DNA of 64,000 nt, from positions 1 through 64,000 of the forward strand of contig CAMLML010000015.1 in NCBI GenBank assembly GCA_946481095.1, in the 5' to 3' direction. The DNA comes from an uncultured Cellvibrio sp. (GTDB lineage Bacteria > Pseudomonadota > Gammaproteobacteria > Pseudomonadales > Cellvibrionaceae). The notes under the pieces are model-generated. The model searched no databases. It was not told the DNA's origin and saw only the letters and a list, made by a program, of their open reading frames with translations. How positions within the stretch are numbered: the first letter of the stretch is position 1; each line of letters opens with the position of its first letter. A program made the translations under genes and the position numbers. Positions 28,655-37,309 of the stretch are shown piece by piece.

Positions 28655-29521
28655 ATGAACAATATTCATTTGGAACTCAGCAAAGTTGGAATTGAATTTC
28701 CTACACCAAAAGGTCCTTTTTGTGCATTGCAAAATGTTGATTTAAAAATTCAAAAAGGGGAATTTGTATCGCTGATAGGCCACTCGGGTTGTGGCAAGTC
28801 AACTGTATTAAATATTGTGGCCGGGCTTTATCAAGCTACTACGGGTGGCGTCATGTTAAATGGCCGGGAAGTGAATGAACCCGGCCCGGAGCGCGCAGTA
28901 GTATTTCAAAACCATTCATTATTGCCCTGGTTAACTGCTTACGAAAATGTCGAGCTGGGCGTCAAGCAAGTATTTAAAGGCAAAAAATCCAAAGCAGAAA
29001 TGAAACAATGGATTGAACACAATCTGGAATTGGTACACATGTCGCACGCCATTCACAAACGCCCTGATGAACTTTCAGGCGGCATGAAACAACGTGTGGG
29101 TATTGCACGCGCTTTGGCGATGGAACCACAAGTGTTGCTGATGGATGAACCCTTCGGCGCACTGGATGCATTAACGCGCGCGCATTTACAAGATTCTTTG
29201 ATGGAAATTCAATACCAACTGGGCAATACCGTGATCATGATCACCCACGATGTTGATGAGGCAGTGTTGTTATCAGATCGAATTGTGATGATGACTAACG
29301 GGCCGTCTGCGACCATCGGTGAAATTCTTGATGTAAAATTACCCAAACCCCGTAATCGCCTCGAGCTTGCAGACGACGCAGAATACAACCACTACCGTTC
29401 TTCGGTATTGCGCTTCCTTTATGAAAAACAAAAAAAAGTGGAGCCCATTAACGCAAAAAAGTCTGAAAGGCCTGTAACTGCCATTAATAGCAAAAGTGAT
29501 TCTACTGTCAAAGTTGCTTGA
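28655..29521 (+). CDS. nrtD: Nitrate-type ABC transporter ATPase
   Basis: A 288-aa ATPase that powers the NrtAB importer. Walker A is GHSGCGKST, the Q-loop is VFQNHSLLPW, the signature is LSGGMKQRV, Walker B is VLLMDEPFGALD and the H-loop is VIMITHDVDEA. The C-terminal 40 residues form a variable lysine-rich tail. It lies 30 bp after nrtB and ends the operon. Confidence 0.94.
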   Translation: MNNIHLELSKVGIEFPTPKGPFCALQNVDLKIQKGEFVSLIGHSGCGKSTVLNIVAGLYQATTGGVMLNGREVNEPGPERAVVFQNHSLLPWLTAYENVELGVKQVFKGKKSKAEMKQWIEHNLELVHMSHAIHKRPDELSGGMKQRVGIARALAMEPQVLLMDEPFGALDALTRAHLQDSLMEIQYQLGNTVIMITHDVDEAVLLSDRIVMMTNGPSATIGEILDVKLPKPRNRLELADDAEYNHYRSSVLRFLYEKQKKVEPINAKKSERPVTAINSKSDSTVKVA

Positions 29522-29547
29522 TATTTTGATGTCTGATTATTTCGTTT

Positions 29548-29582
29548 CCGGATTGGTTGTTTTTTTTACACAACCAATCCGG
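29548..29582 (+). terminator. Hairpin ending the nrt operon
   Basis: A perfect 13-bp stem (29548-29560 with 29570-29582) and a 9-nt T-rich loop, 27 bp after the nrtD stop. No T run follows, so it may act as a Rho-independent pause or a 3' protective hairpin. Confidence 0.65.
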
Positions 29583-29735
29583 CGCAAAATCTGACCGATG
29601 CTGATTGCAGACCATACACTTGATCCACCCTTTCACTGAATTGACGCATTGATTCACCTCGGCATAAACCGAGGTTGAAAATATAATTCATTTAATGCAA
29701 AGTTCTTTTTTGTGAATTGCCGGAGACAGTGCCCA

Positions 29736-30137
29736 ATGGAACTTACATCGCTCAACACTTCTTTTAATCATGCCGTTCAGGAAAGTTCAGTTCTGGAACT
29801 TTTTTACAACAACAAACCTGTAGTTATTTTACCTGAGCAAACTCCCTTTCATTTGGGGCGACAAAATAATCAGGCAGGGCTTTCCGTTAACTGCGAGTTC
29901 GCTTCTCGCAATCATTGTGTCATCGAATTTCAGGGTGACAAATTTGTATTAAAAGATTCCAGTCGCAATGGCACATTTGTTCAATTTGGCAGCAGCCAGG
30001 TTTTTCATTTGCAGAAAGAGGCGACACCATTGATCGGTAATGGCAGTTTCAAGCTGGGTGCCACTTTTTTAATTGATGATGCAGAACGTATTTTATTTAA
30101 GGTAAAAACCAAAACCTATTCAACCGGCTCACCATAA
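29736..30137 (+). CDS. FHA-domain protein
   Basis: A 133-aa protein made almost only of a forkhead-associated domain, which binds phosphothreonine peptides. FHLGRQNNQ, FASRNHCVI and DSSRNGTFV are the phosphopeptide-contact loops (GR, SRxH and NG residues present). ATG 29736 is chosen because GGAGA lies upstream; a GTG eight codons earlier is possible. No kinase or secretion gene is near, so the partner is unknown. Its last 22 bp overlap the convergent GH74 gene. Confidence 0.9.
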   Translation: MELTSLNTSFNHAVQESSVLELFYNNKPVVILPEQTPFHLGRQNNQAGLSVNCEFASRNHCVIEFQGDKFVLKDSSRNGTFVQFGSSQVFHLQKEATPLIGNGSFKLGATFLIDDAERILFKVKTKTYSTGSP

Positions 30138-32275
30138 ACAACGCCCCTGCCTGCGGTGCTCATAAAGACACGACCAAATACATTCATATCACCCACAATA
30201 AACTGGCCATTACCCGGGCCACCATATTCGTGATCATCATCATTAATTCGAATCCAATGAGCGCCTTCATCGGTAGAACGAAAAACCCCACGCACTCCTT
30301 TAATTGTTCCCCAGATATATATCGTCGGATAATCTGTATTGGGAGCTGACTTACCCAAACCAACAGCGGCAGCATCCATCACATTGCTTAAATTGACGAA
30401 TGATTTACCCGCATCTGTTGAACGGGCAAGACCGCCCGCATTAAGTGCAACCCACATATGACCTTCATGCCCGGGAACAACCGCAATCAGCTTTGACCCT
30501 GATGCACCCAAAACCCCGGCAGCAGAGAAAGAAATCCCGGCATCATTGCTAACCATCATGGTTTTGTTATCCAGCGCATAAAATATTTTTGAGTTAGCCG
30601 GATCCGCCAAAATACGTGCATTGGCCACATTCAAACCATCAATTCTGGACCAGCTACGCCCGAGATTATTGGAGCGATAACTGGTTGTTGAACGTTCAGG
30701 ACTATGCAGTAACACCTCGCCATCTGCAGAAAATGCCAATTGTCCATTTTGCCCATTGATTGACCGGGTTTTTGTCCAGGTTGCACCTGAATCAGATGAA
30801 ACATAAATGGCAGGCGTATCACCTCCACCTGAACGAGCGACCCTGTTGGTCATACCTGCTGCAACCGCCAAACCCGTAGTAGTTCCCATTCGGGGCGAAT
30901 GGATTGGGGCGTATTCGGAAGGATTGGTATGGCGAAATCCATCGTAGTCCGCAATGACTGTCCATAAGGGACTATCGGGAAGGCTAAGCATATTCAGAGG
31001 CACCGTTTCTTCTATGCCCTTCACATCAAAACTCCAGAGACCTGGTGTTGCATCTATGTTGTCAGTTTTAAAAATACCGTTACCCGATGTCACCCAGGCA
31101 CGTTTACTATCAAAAGGGTCGAACTCGAAAGAACCTGCCCAATGAATGGAATGGCCGTTAATCCAGCTGACACCCCGGTTATTTTTGGTAAAACCACGAG
31201 CAAGAATATCCGTCCATGAATCACCTCCGTTGGTTGTAATAAACAGCTTGTCTCCCCAGGCATCACCTTGTGGCAGATAGGTATTAACCGAGGACAGAAT
31301 CAGACGTTGTGGATTCCGGGGATCTACACTGATACCTGCCAGAGAGCGGGTAAAACCTTTCGGAGTTACATTGATCCAGGTACCTGTGTTGATATTGAAT
31401 TTCCATAACTGACCTTTATCCATAGGTTCAGCTTGTGCCCAATGAGCATGTGGCCCAGCGCCGTTTGCATAAGTGATATACACATTATCACCGGATATTG
31501 CTGCACGCTGAGGCATCAAATTCGCGGGGCCACCTTCAACTGCAATGAAATTTTCACCCGCGTCATCACTGCGATAAAGGTTTGCACCCATAGAAGGAAA
31601 TCGTGAAACACCAATAAATAATCTTTGCGATACACCTTTCAATGCTGTTCTGGAGTCAATCAGCACAAAACTGATGCCATTTTCATTGGGTGTGCTACTG
31701 ACTTTAAGTGAGTTCAGGTGCATCCAACTAGCGCCTGCATCTGTACTTTTAAATAATCCATTCCAACGTGTGCCCACATACAGCAAATTGGAGTTGACTG
31801 GATCAACCTGTAATTTTTCACCTGTTTGTCGCCCCATACCATTGGCGTGTGCCTTGAACTGCCGGGTGACATCTGTGATTGAAAAAGTTTTACCGTAATC
31901 ATTGGATCGCAGCAGGTAAGTTTTACCGCCATTGAAATAACTGATGCCTGCAAGCATGTATACACGCGATGCGATTTGTGGATCCAACGCAAGCGATTCC
32001 ACCCCCAGAATTCCCGTTTCTTGATCCGACACCCAATCCAGCAGGGGAATCCATTGTGACTGATGTTTATCCCAGCGATAGGCTCCGCCAACATCCGTAC
32101 GTGCATAAACCAAACCCTGCTCGTTTTTCGAGGGAATTATTGCGGAAACAAAACCACCCCCACCCATTGCAACTGTTTTCCATTGATAAGTTGGATTATC
32201 TGTAGAAGCCCAGGCTGTTGAAATAAAACACAAAGCTGAACCAACGAGAAACCTGCAAATATTTTTATAATTCAT
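30116..32275 (-). CDS. Secreted GH74-type xyloglucanase-like glycoside hydrolase
   Basis: A 719-aa secreted enzyme expected to cleave the glucan backbone of xyloglucan. It has signal peptide MNYKNICRFL...AWA. The GH74 hallmark YARTDVGGAYRW has its catalytic aspartate at residue 61. The second candidate acid is D518 in LAFSADGEV. Many Asp-box motifs (SxDxGxTW, for example SSDSGATW) form two seven-bladed propellers. There is no carbohydrate-binding module. Length fits a bare GH74 catalytic unit. Upstream at 32328-32338 is a half-conserved copy of the operator-like palindrome seen in the sugar operon. Confidence 0.88.
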   Translation of the reverse strand: MNYKNICRFLVGSALCFISTAWASTDNPTYQWKTVAMGGGGFVSAIIPSKNEQGLVYARTDVGGAYRWDKHQSQWIPLLDWVSDQETGILGVESLALDPQIASRVYMLAGISYFNGGKTYLLRSNDYGKTFSITDVTRQFKAHANGMGRQTGEKLQVDPVNSNLLYVGTRWNGLFKSTDAGASWMHLNSLKVSSTPNENGISFVLIDSRTALKGVSQRLFIGVSRFPSMGANLYRSDDAGENFIAVEGGPANLMPQRAAISGDNVYITYANGAGPHAHWAQAEPMDKGQLWKFNINTGTWINVTPKGFTRSLAGISVDPRNPQRLILSSVNTYLPQGDAWGDKLFITTNGGDSWTDILARGFTKNNRGVSWINGHSIHWAGSFEFDPFDSKRAWVTSGNGIFKTDNIDATPGLWSFDVKGIEETVPLNMLSLPDSPLWTVIADYDGFRHTNPSEYAPIHSPRMGTTTGLAVAAGMTNRVARSGGGDTPAIYVSSDSGATWTKTRSINGQNGQLAFSADGEVLLHSPERSTTSYRSNNLGRSWSRIDGLNVANARILADPANSKIFYALDNKTMMVSNDAGISFSAAGVLGASGSKLIAVVPGHEGHMWVALNAGGLARSTDAGKSFVNLSNVMDAAAVGLGKSAPNTDYPTIYIWGTIKGVRGVFRSTDEGAHWIRINDDDHEYGGPGNGQFIVGDMNVFGRVFMSTAGRGVVYGEPVE

Positions 32276-32528
32276 TAATGGGACTCTAATAAAGCCAGCA
32301 GACAGAGATCCGAATCATATGAGCATTATCGGCAACCGGGCAAGGTAAACATTTCGTCTAATTTCTTACCCATAATTCTTAACAGGTTCATATCCCTAAA
32401 ACAAAAGGTTCTTTATAATCGGGGCCGACTTGTGGATTAGGAATGACTAAACCCGGGTCTCAATTCCAAGTTCTCTGTGTATTCGGATTGGACTAAAACA
32501 ACTTTAATCAAAACTAAGGGCCTTCAAA

Positions 32529-32927
32529 ATGTATAAACACCTTGCACTGTTGATTCTTTCTGGCGTACTCATTACCGGCTGTGAAAAAAAAGCTGAAGCA
32601 CCTGCTGAAGCTGCAGCGCCTGCCGCAGAAACTGCAGCACCTGCAGAGCCTGCTCCTGCTGCAGAAGCACCTGCTGCTGTTGAAACTCCAGCAGCAACTG
32701 ATTACAGCGTTGGTATTGCAGAATGTGACACTTACATCGCCAAATACAAAGCTTGTATCGAAAAAGTACCTGAAGAAAGCCGCGCTGCCTATCAACAAGG
32801 CCTTGACCAAATGGTTGATAGCTGGAAACAAGTACCTGAAGAAGGTAAAGCAGCTATGGCTCAAAGCTGTACCTCTGCAACAGAAAATGCAAAAGCCGCA
32901 ATGCAGGCTATGGGTTGTGAGTGGTAA
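32529..32927 (+). CDS. Alanine/proline-rich lipoprotein, unknown function
   Basis: A 132-aa lipoprotein with lipobox LITGC (cysteine about residue 18). A spacer of about 35 residues rich in Ala, Pro and Glu follows. A small helical C-terminal domain has paired cysteines (CDTYIAKYKAC and CTSATENAKAAMQAMGC), which probably form two disulfides. It is likely anchored in the outer or inner membrane with the domain in the periplasm. The family is not recognised. A bidirectional terminator follows 15 bp after the stop. Confidence 0.8.
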   Translation: MYKHLALLILSGVLITGCEKKAEAPAEAAAPAAETAAPAEPAPAAEAPAAVETPAATDYSVGIAECDTYIAKYKACIEKVPEESRAAYQQGLDQMVDSWKQVPEEGKAAMAQSCTSATENAKAAMQAMGCEW

Positions 32928-32942
32928 TTCTTACCCACCAAC

Positions 32943-32970
32943 AAAAACGGCGCTTGAAGGCGCCGTTTTT
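32943..32970. terminator. Bidirectional terminator, lipoprotein gene and serB
   Basis: An 11-bp perfect stem AAAAACGGCGC/GCGCCGTTTTT with a 6-nt loop, A-rich before and T-rich after. It lies between two convergent genes and can end both transcripts. Confidence 0.93.
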
Positions 32971-32997
32971 GTTTTGCAAAAAATCTGACTCATTTGG

Positions 32998-34227
32998 TCA
33001 ACTCAACTTATCCCTTTCCCTGAACCCCAATAAATACAAAATTGCATCCAATCCCAAATTGGAAATGGCATGTTCTGCTGATGCCTTGACCAAGGGTTTT
33101 GCGCGAAAAGCGACGCCCAATCCTGCAACACTCAACATGGGTAGATCATTGGCACCATCGCCGACGGCGATGACTTGCTCCAACGCAATGCCTTCCTGTT
33201 GAGCCAGCATTGTCAGAAGTTCTGCTTTACGTTGCCCATCAACCACATTTCCTTTTACCTCACCGGTGACCTTGCCATCGACTATATGCAATTCATTGGC
33301 ATAGACATAATCAATACCCAATTTCTGTTGCAGATAACGGCCGAAGTAATTAAACCCACCGGAAAGAATCGCAGTTTTATAGCCCAATTTTTTTAACGAT
33401 GAGATCAGTTTTTCTGCGCCCTCGGTAATGCGTAAATCCGATGCAATATCTGCCAGCACTGATTCATCAAGCCCCTTCAATAAAGCCATGCGTCTGGCAA
33501 AACTTTGTTTGAAATCCAATTCGCCACGCATAGCCGCTTCGGTAATTTCAGATACCTGCTGACCAACACCTGCTGCCTTCGCCAATTCATCAATCACTTC
33601 AGCTTCAATGAGTGTGGAATCCATATCAAAACACACCAGACGACGATTGCGTCGATAAACTGTATCGCGCTGGAAGGCGACATCAATATTCAAGCGCGCC
33701 GACAAATCCATAAAATCACGACGTAATGCAGAGAGGTCCTGCGGTGTGCCACGCATCGAAAATTCAATGCACGCAGTGGATTGTTGGGTGTCGCCGGTTG
33801 CTAATTCAGCCAGGGATAAACGACCGGACAAGCGATTGATACTGTCAATATTCAGGCCTTGTTTTGAAGTAATCGCCGTGAGTTCAGCAATCATATCGGC
33901 ATTAATATGGCGGGATAACAAGGTCACTATGTGGCGAACCTTGCCTTGTTGATCCACCCAATGAGAATAATCCTGCTCATCCACCGTTTGAAAACCTACC
34001 TTGATTGCCAACGCATCAGTCGCATCGGAAATAGTCTTGATCAACCGTGTTTTTTCTTCAGGTGAAACACGCAGCTCCACTAATAACCCCAGGGCCAGAG
34101 TGTCATGAATAACGGCTTGCCCTATATCCAATACCCGCGCGTTGTATTGAGCCAGAACCCGTGTTATCGCATGGGTGACTCCCGGTTTATCCTGGCCGGA
34201 TGCATTAATTAATAAAATTTCACTCAC
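32998..34227 (-). CDS. serB: Phosphoserine phosphatase SerB with two ACT domains
   Basis: Catalyses the last step of serine synthesis, phosphoserine to serine. The 409-aa protein has N-terminal ACT-like regulatory domains (about residues 1-170). A HAD phosphatase domain follows with nucleophile motif CFDMDSTLIEAEVIDELA, SGGFNYF and VGDGANDLPML. Length matches the Pseudomonas-type SerB. GTG 34227 starts MSEILLINAS and has GGGAT upstream; an ATG 13 codons earlier lacks a ribosome site. serA and serC, the two earlier steps, are about 10 kb away. Confidence 0.95.
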   Translation of the reverse strand: MSEILLINASGQDKPGVTHAITRVLAQYNARVLDIGQAVIHDTLALGLLVELRVSPEEKTRLIKTISDATDALAIKVGFQTVDEQDYSHWVDQQGKVRHIVTLLSRHINADMIAELTAITSKQGLNIDSINRLSGRLSLAELATGDTQQSTACIEFSMRGTPQDLSALRRDFMDLSARLNIDVAFQRDTVYRRNRRLVCFDMDSTLIEAEVIDELAKAAGVGQQVSEITEAAMRGELDFKQSFARRMALLKGLDESVLADIASDLRITEGAEKLISSLKKLGYKTAILSGGFNYFGRYLQQKLGIDYVYANELHIVDGKVTGEVKGNVVDGQRKAELLTMLAQQEGIALEQVIAVGDGANDLPMLSVAGLGVAFRAKPLVKASAEHAISNLGLDAILYLLGFRERDKLS

Positions 34228-34360
34228 AAGAATATCCCGAAAACTGGCCTGAAAATCAGGCCGCATTCTAACAGGCTGGGGAAAAGTTTCATCATGGATC
34301 GAGCAGTTAGTGAGTTGATCCGCTAAAATGTGTGCAATTTGTTATCTGGAATTTTCGCAC

Positions 34361-35503
34361 ATGAGTGTAATAAAAAGTTTTCGGGATTATCCACAGCTGA
34401 CCCTGTGCAGTTTATTGATCATTATCCTGGGGATAATCGGTGCCTGGTCTTATTGGATTAACGTTGAAAAAAATCAACAAGAGCAAAGGCACAATTACGG
34501 TCAACTTCTCGCTAACAGTGGCGCACGTCAGGCAGTAACGCCGACCATGGAACAGGACATGGTCAGCTTGCAATCCATATTACTTGAATTGAATCAATAT
34601 CCCGGCGTAATAGGCGCAAGCATTCACAATGTTGAAAACAAATTACTGGTGCAAAGTGGTTTCAAACCCAATCAGATCATTGAAGGTAAACGCCACCAAT
34701 ATTCTGCACCAATTGCCTTGCACAATAATCTTGTGGGTACACTTTCGGTCACTCTGGATTTGCCCAATCACACTGAACGTGATTATCTTTTTTTTATGAT
34801 ATGGATCAGTTCTGTGTTTACTGCCCTGGGAATTTTGGGTTGGTCCATTCAAAGACAATGGTGGCGACAATTAAAAGAAAAAATGCCCAGTGCAAGCGCT
34901 ATAGTGACAGCTGTCGTGGAAAAAATACCCAGTATAGCCGACATCGCGGAAGCTGAACCGGAATCACCAACACAGGTATCTGTCAGGTTGAGTGTTGAAA
35001 TCACCAATTTAAATAAACTCTACCAACAACTTAACAGCGAAATTTTTGCCAGTATTTTGCGGCGTTTTGATAAACAACTGCAGAGTGTTTTAAATTTGTA
35101 TTCCGGCCAGCGTCAAATGTTATCCGGTGAAACTTTATTGATCGACTTTACTGGCGACAACTTTCAGGAATGTTGTTTTCGTGCTGCATGTGTTGCGCAA
35201 CTCATTTCCAATTTGACTCAAAAAAGCCAAAGCCCGAGATTACATCTGGCGGCAGCTATTCACGAATTATCAGGCCCGGTTAACGATAGCAAGTCTTTAT
35301 TAAAAGATTTTGTGGTGCAAAACAATAACTACTTAAAACCCGACAAAGGTGAAATTTTAATTAGCCAGCACTTAATCGATAACGAATTACAAGAACGCCT
35401 TGATTTGCTTCCTGACAGTGGAAAATTAATTGCCATCAAAGAACCCTATCAGGGTCTGTTGGATAATCAGGAAGCGCAGCTTATTGGCATACTTGAGAAA
35501 TAA
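34361..35503 (+). CDS. SMP/YtjB-family membrane protein
   Basis: A 380-aa protein with two transmembrane helices (about residues 14-34 and 145-165) flanking a periplasmic region of about 110 residues. The layout and position divergent from serB match the AhpA/YtjB (Smp) family of gammaproteobacteria. The C-terminal cytoplasmic part (about 205-375) resembles a degenerate nucleotide-cyclase-like or PAS-like fold, which is uncertain. ATG 34361 is preferred over one 11 codons upstream, which would put a non-typical stretch before the basic N-terminus. Function unknown in the family. Confidence 0.75.
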   Translation: MSVIKSFRDYPQLTLCSLLIIILGIIGAWSYWINVEKNQQEQRHNYGQLLANSGARQAVTPTMEQDMVSLQSILLELNQYPGVIGASIHNVENKLLVQSGFKPNQIIEGKRHQYSAPIALHNNLVGTLSVTLDLPNHTERDYLFFMIWISSVFTALGILGWSIQRQWWRQLKEKMPSASAIVTAVVEKIPSIADIAEAEPESPTQVSVRLSVEITNLNKLYQQLNSEIFASILRRFDKQLQSVLNLYSGQRQMLSGETLLIDFTGDNFQECCFRAACVAQLISNLTQKSQSPRLHLAAAIHELSGPVNDSKSLLKDFVVQNNNYLKPDKGEILISQHLIDNELQERLDLLPDSGKLIAIKEPYQGLLDNQEAQLIGILEK

Positions 35504-35505
35504 TT

Positions 35506-35550
35506 CCGTCATCATTTTTTCACATTAGTGTCACAGATCTCCACTAGCCT
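35506..35550 (+). promoter_or_regulatory. Candidate triple Pho box and -10 before the olsF-like gene
   Basis: Three heptamers CCGTCAT, TTTTCAC and GTGTCAC (35506-35534) are spaced by 4 nt each, giving the 11-bp periodicity of PhoB sites. Ten nucleotides later comes TAGCCT, a weak -10 (3/6). The first and last heptamers fit the CTGTCAY consensus at 6/7; the middle is weak. Confidence 0.6.
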
Positions 35551-35571
35551 TTGTTACATCTGAACAAAGGC
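35547..35571 (+). promoter_or_regulatory. Hairpin covering the olsF-like ribosome binding site
   Basis: A perfect 9-bp stem GCCTTTGTT/AACAAAGGC with a 7-nt loop, followed by TTTT and, 7 nt after the stem, the start codon. The right arm holds AAAGG, the only Shine-Dalgarno-like sequence. It looks like a terminator for the upstream gene and also hides the ribosome site. Confidence 0.65.
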
Positions 35572-35578
35572 GTTTTAT

Positions 35579-37288
35579 ATGCTCAACATAGAACAATCCA
35601 TCCAGTCCAAATTTCCTAACTTTAACCAGCAATTACCTATTATTCGTCATTCTGCACTCAGCATTTTGCGAAAGCTGACACGTGAAAGTGAAATCAATGC
35701 ATTCCTGAGAGAGCATAAAGGTAATCGCGGTTTTGATTTTATTGATCGCATTTTCGATTATTTCAATTTCAGTTACAGCGTATCGCAACGCGAACGCAAT
35801 AATATTCCTGCGCAAGGGCGAGTCGTGATTATTGCCAATCACCCTATAGGTTCATTGGATGGGCTGGCATTATTGCGACTGGTCAGTGAAGTCAGGCGTG
35901 ATGTCAAGATTGTTGCCAACGATATGCTGATGGCGTTTGAAGCACTGCATGAATTGTTATTGCCATTGGATAACATGACACACAGTACTTATAAACAGAG
36001 TTATAAAACCATATTACAAGCATTAAATAATGATGAGGCCATCATTATTTTTCCAGCCGGTGAAGTATCCAGAGCAAGACCCAATGGTATACGCGATGGC
36101 AAATGGCACGCAGGATTTTTGCATTTTGCCCGTAAAACCCAATCGCCATTATTACCGGTATTTGTCAGTGCAAAAAATTCCTGGTTGTTTTATGGCGCAT
36201 CAATGCTATTTAAACCCTTGGCAACAGCATTGTTGGCTCAGGAAATGTTCAACAAGCATTCTGTGGAAATCAAATTTCGCGTTGGTGAAATGATTCCACA
36301 TCACGCCCTGGAATCAGAACACCTCGCTGACAAATTTCTGATCAAACGTTTAAAAAAACATCTCTACAAAATAGGCAAAGGAAAAAATGCCATTTTTGTT
36401 ACCGAAAAAACAATTGCCCATCCTGAAGATCTTGCCCTGCTTCGGCAAGAATTCAATACCGCACAACTGATTGGCAGTACTCGTGACAATCATAAAATTT
36501 ATTTATGCGATTACGAAAAACACCCTTGTATCTTGCGTGAAATCGGCCGTTTGCGTGAATTTACTTTTCGCTTGGTAGGTGAAGGAACCGGTGCCCGACG
36601 TGATCTCGACAAATACGATCATTATTATCGCCATCTGGTGCTGTGGGATGAAAATGCATTATGTATTGCCGGTGCTTATCGACTGGGTGAAGCTTATCAA
36701 TTAGCCTCAGACCAAAATACAACATCACTTTATACATCCGAATTATTTAATTTACATCCAGACATAATGCCCTACCTAAAAGATGGATTGGAATTGGGCA
36801 GAAGTTTTGTACACCCTGACTATTGGGGCAAAGCCAGCCTTGATTATTTATGGCAAGGCCTCGGCGCTTATTTACAACACCATCCGCAAGTAAGATATGT
36901 TTTTGGCCCTGTCAGCATGAGCGCACAGTATTCAAAATATTTACGCGATTTGTTGGTTTTTTATTATCAAACCTATTACGCCCACACGGAATATCTTGCC
37001 GAAGGTAAACACCCGCATGAAATCACGGAAGACCAATTAATTGAATTTCGCCATCAGTTTAACAAATTGGATCGAGATCAGGGATTTACTCTATTACAAG
37101 AATTATTTCAGCAACACGGCCATAAAATTCCAGTATTGTTTAAACAATATGCTGCACTTTATGAAGAAAATGGATACAAGTTATTAGGATTCAGTGTTGA
37201 TTCCGAATTCGGCAACTGCCTTGACGGACTGTTTATGGCAGATCTGGAAAAAATGAAACCGGCTAAAAGATCGCGCTATATTGGATAA
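35579..37288 (+). CDS. olsF: Bifunctional ornithine-lipid synthase, OlsF-like
   Basis: A 569-aa protein with two acyltransferase domains. The N-terminal half (about residues 60-260) is PlsC-like with NHPIGSLDG in place of the usual HX4D box, and FPAGEVSRARP. The C-terminal half (about 290-545) is an OlsB-type GNAT domain with REIGRLREFTFRLVGEGTG and ELGRSFVHPDYWGKASLDYLW. Fusions of this order (OlsF in Serratia and others) make ornithine lipid in two steps, using acyl-ACP donors. Such lipids replace phospholipids when phosphate is short, and a Pho-box-like site lies just upstream. Confidence 0.85.
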   Translation: MLNIEQSIQSKFPNFNQQLPIIRHSALSILRKLTRESEINAFLREHKGNRGFDFIDRIFDYFNFSYSVSQRERNNIPAQGRVVIIANHPIGSLDGLALLRLVSEVRRDVKIVANDMLMAFEALHELLLPLDNMTHSTYKQSYKTILQALNNDEAIIIFPAGEVSRARPNGIRDGKWHAGFLHFARKTQSPLLPVFVSAKNSWLFYGASMLFKPLATALLAQEMFNKHSVEIKFRVGEMIPHHALESEHLADKFLIKRLKKHLYKIGKGKNAIFVTEKTIAHPEDLALLRQEFNTAQLIGSTRDNHKIYLCDYEKHPCILREIGRLREFTFRLVGEGTGARRDLDKYDHYYRHLVLWDENALCIAGAYRLGEAYQLASDQNTTSLYTSELFNLHPDIMPYLKDGLELGRSFVHPDYWGKASLDYLWQGLGAYLQHHPQVRYVFGPVSMSAQYSKYLRDLLVFYYQTYYAHTEYLAEGKHPHEITEDQLIEFRHQFNKLDRDQGFTLLQELFQQHGHKIPVLFKQYAALYEENGYKLLGFSVDSEFGNCLDGLFMADLEKMKPAKRSRYIG

Positions 37289-37309
37289 TACTTTCCAATT
37301 TTTACAATG

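Noticed and set aside
32581..32700. DNA tandem repeat in the lipoprotein gene as a mobile or phase-variable element
   Set aside because: The repeats are imperfect codon-level Ala/Pro/Glu runs, not uniform units.
32581..32988. Leucine/lysine-rich frame overlapping the small lipoprotein
   Set aside because: It is the out-of-frame reading of an Ala/Pro/Glu repeat and runs through the terminator.
36030..36293. Out-of-frame reading in the olsF-like gene as evidence of a frameshift
   Set aside because: The main frame is continuous through both acyltransferase domains.
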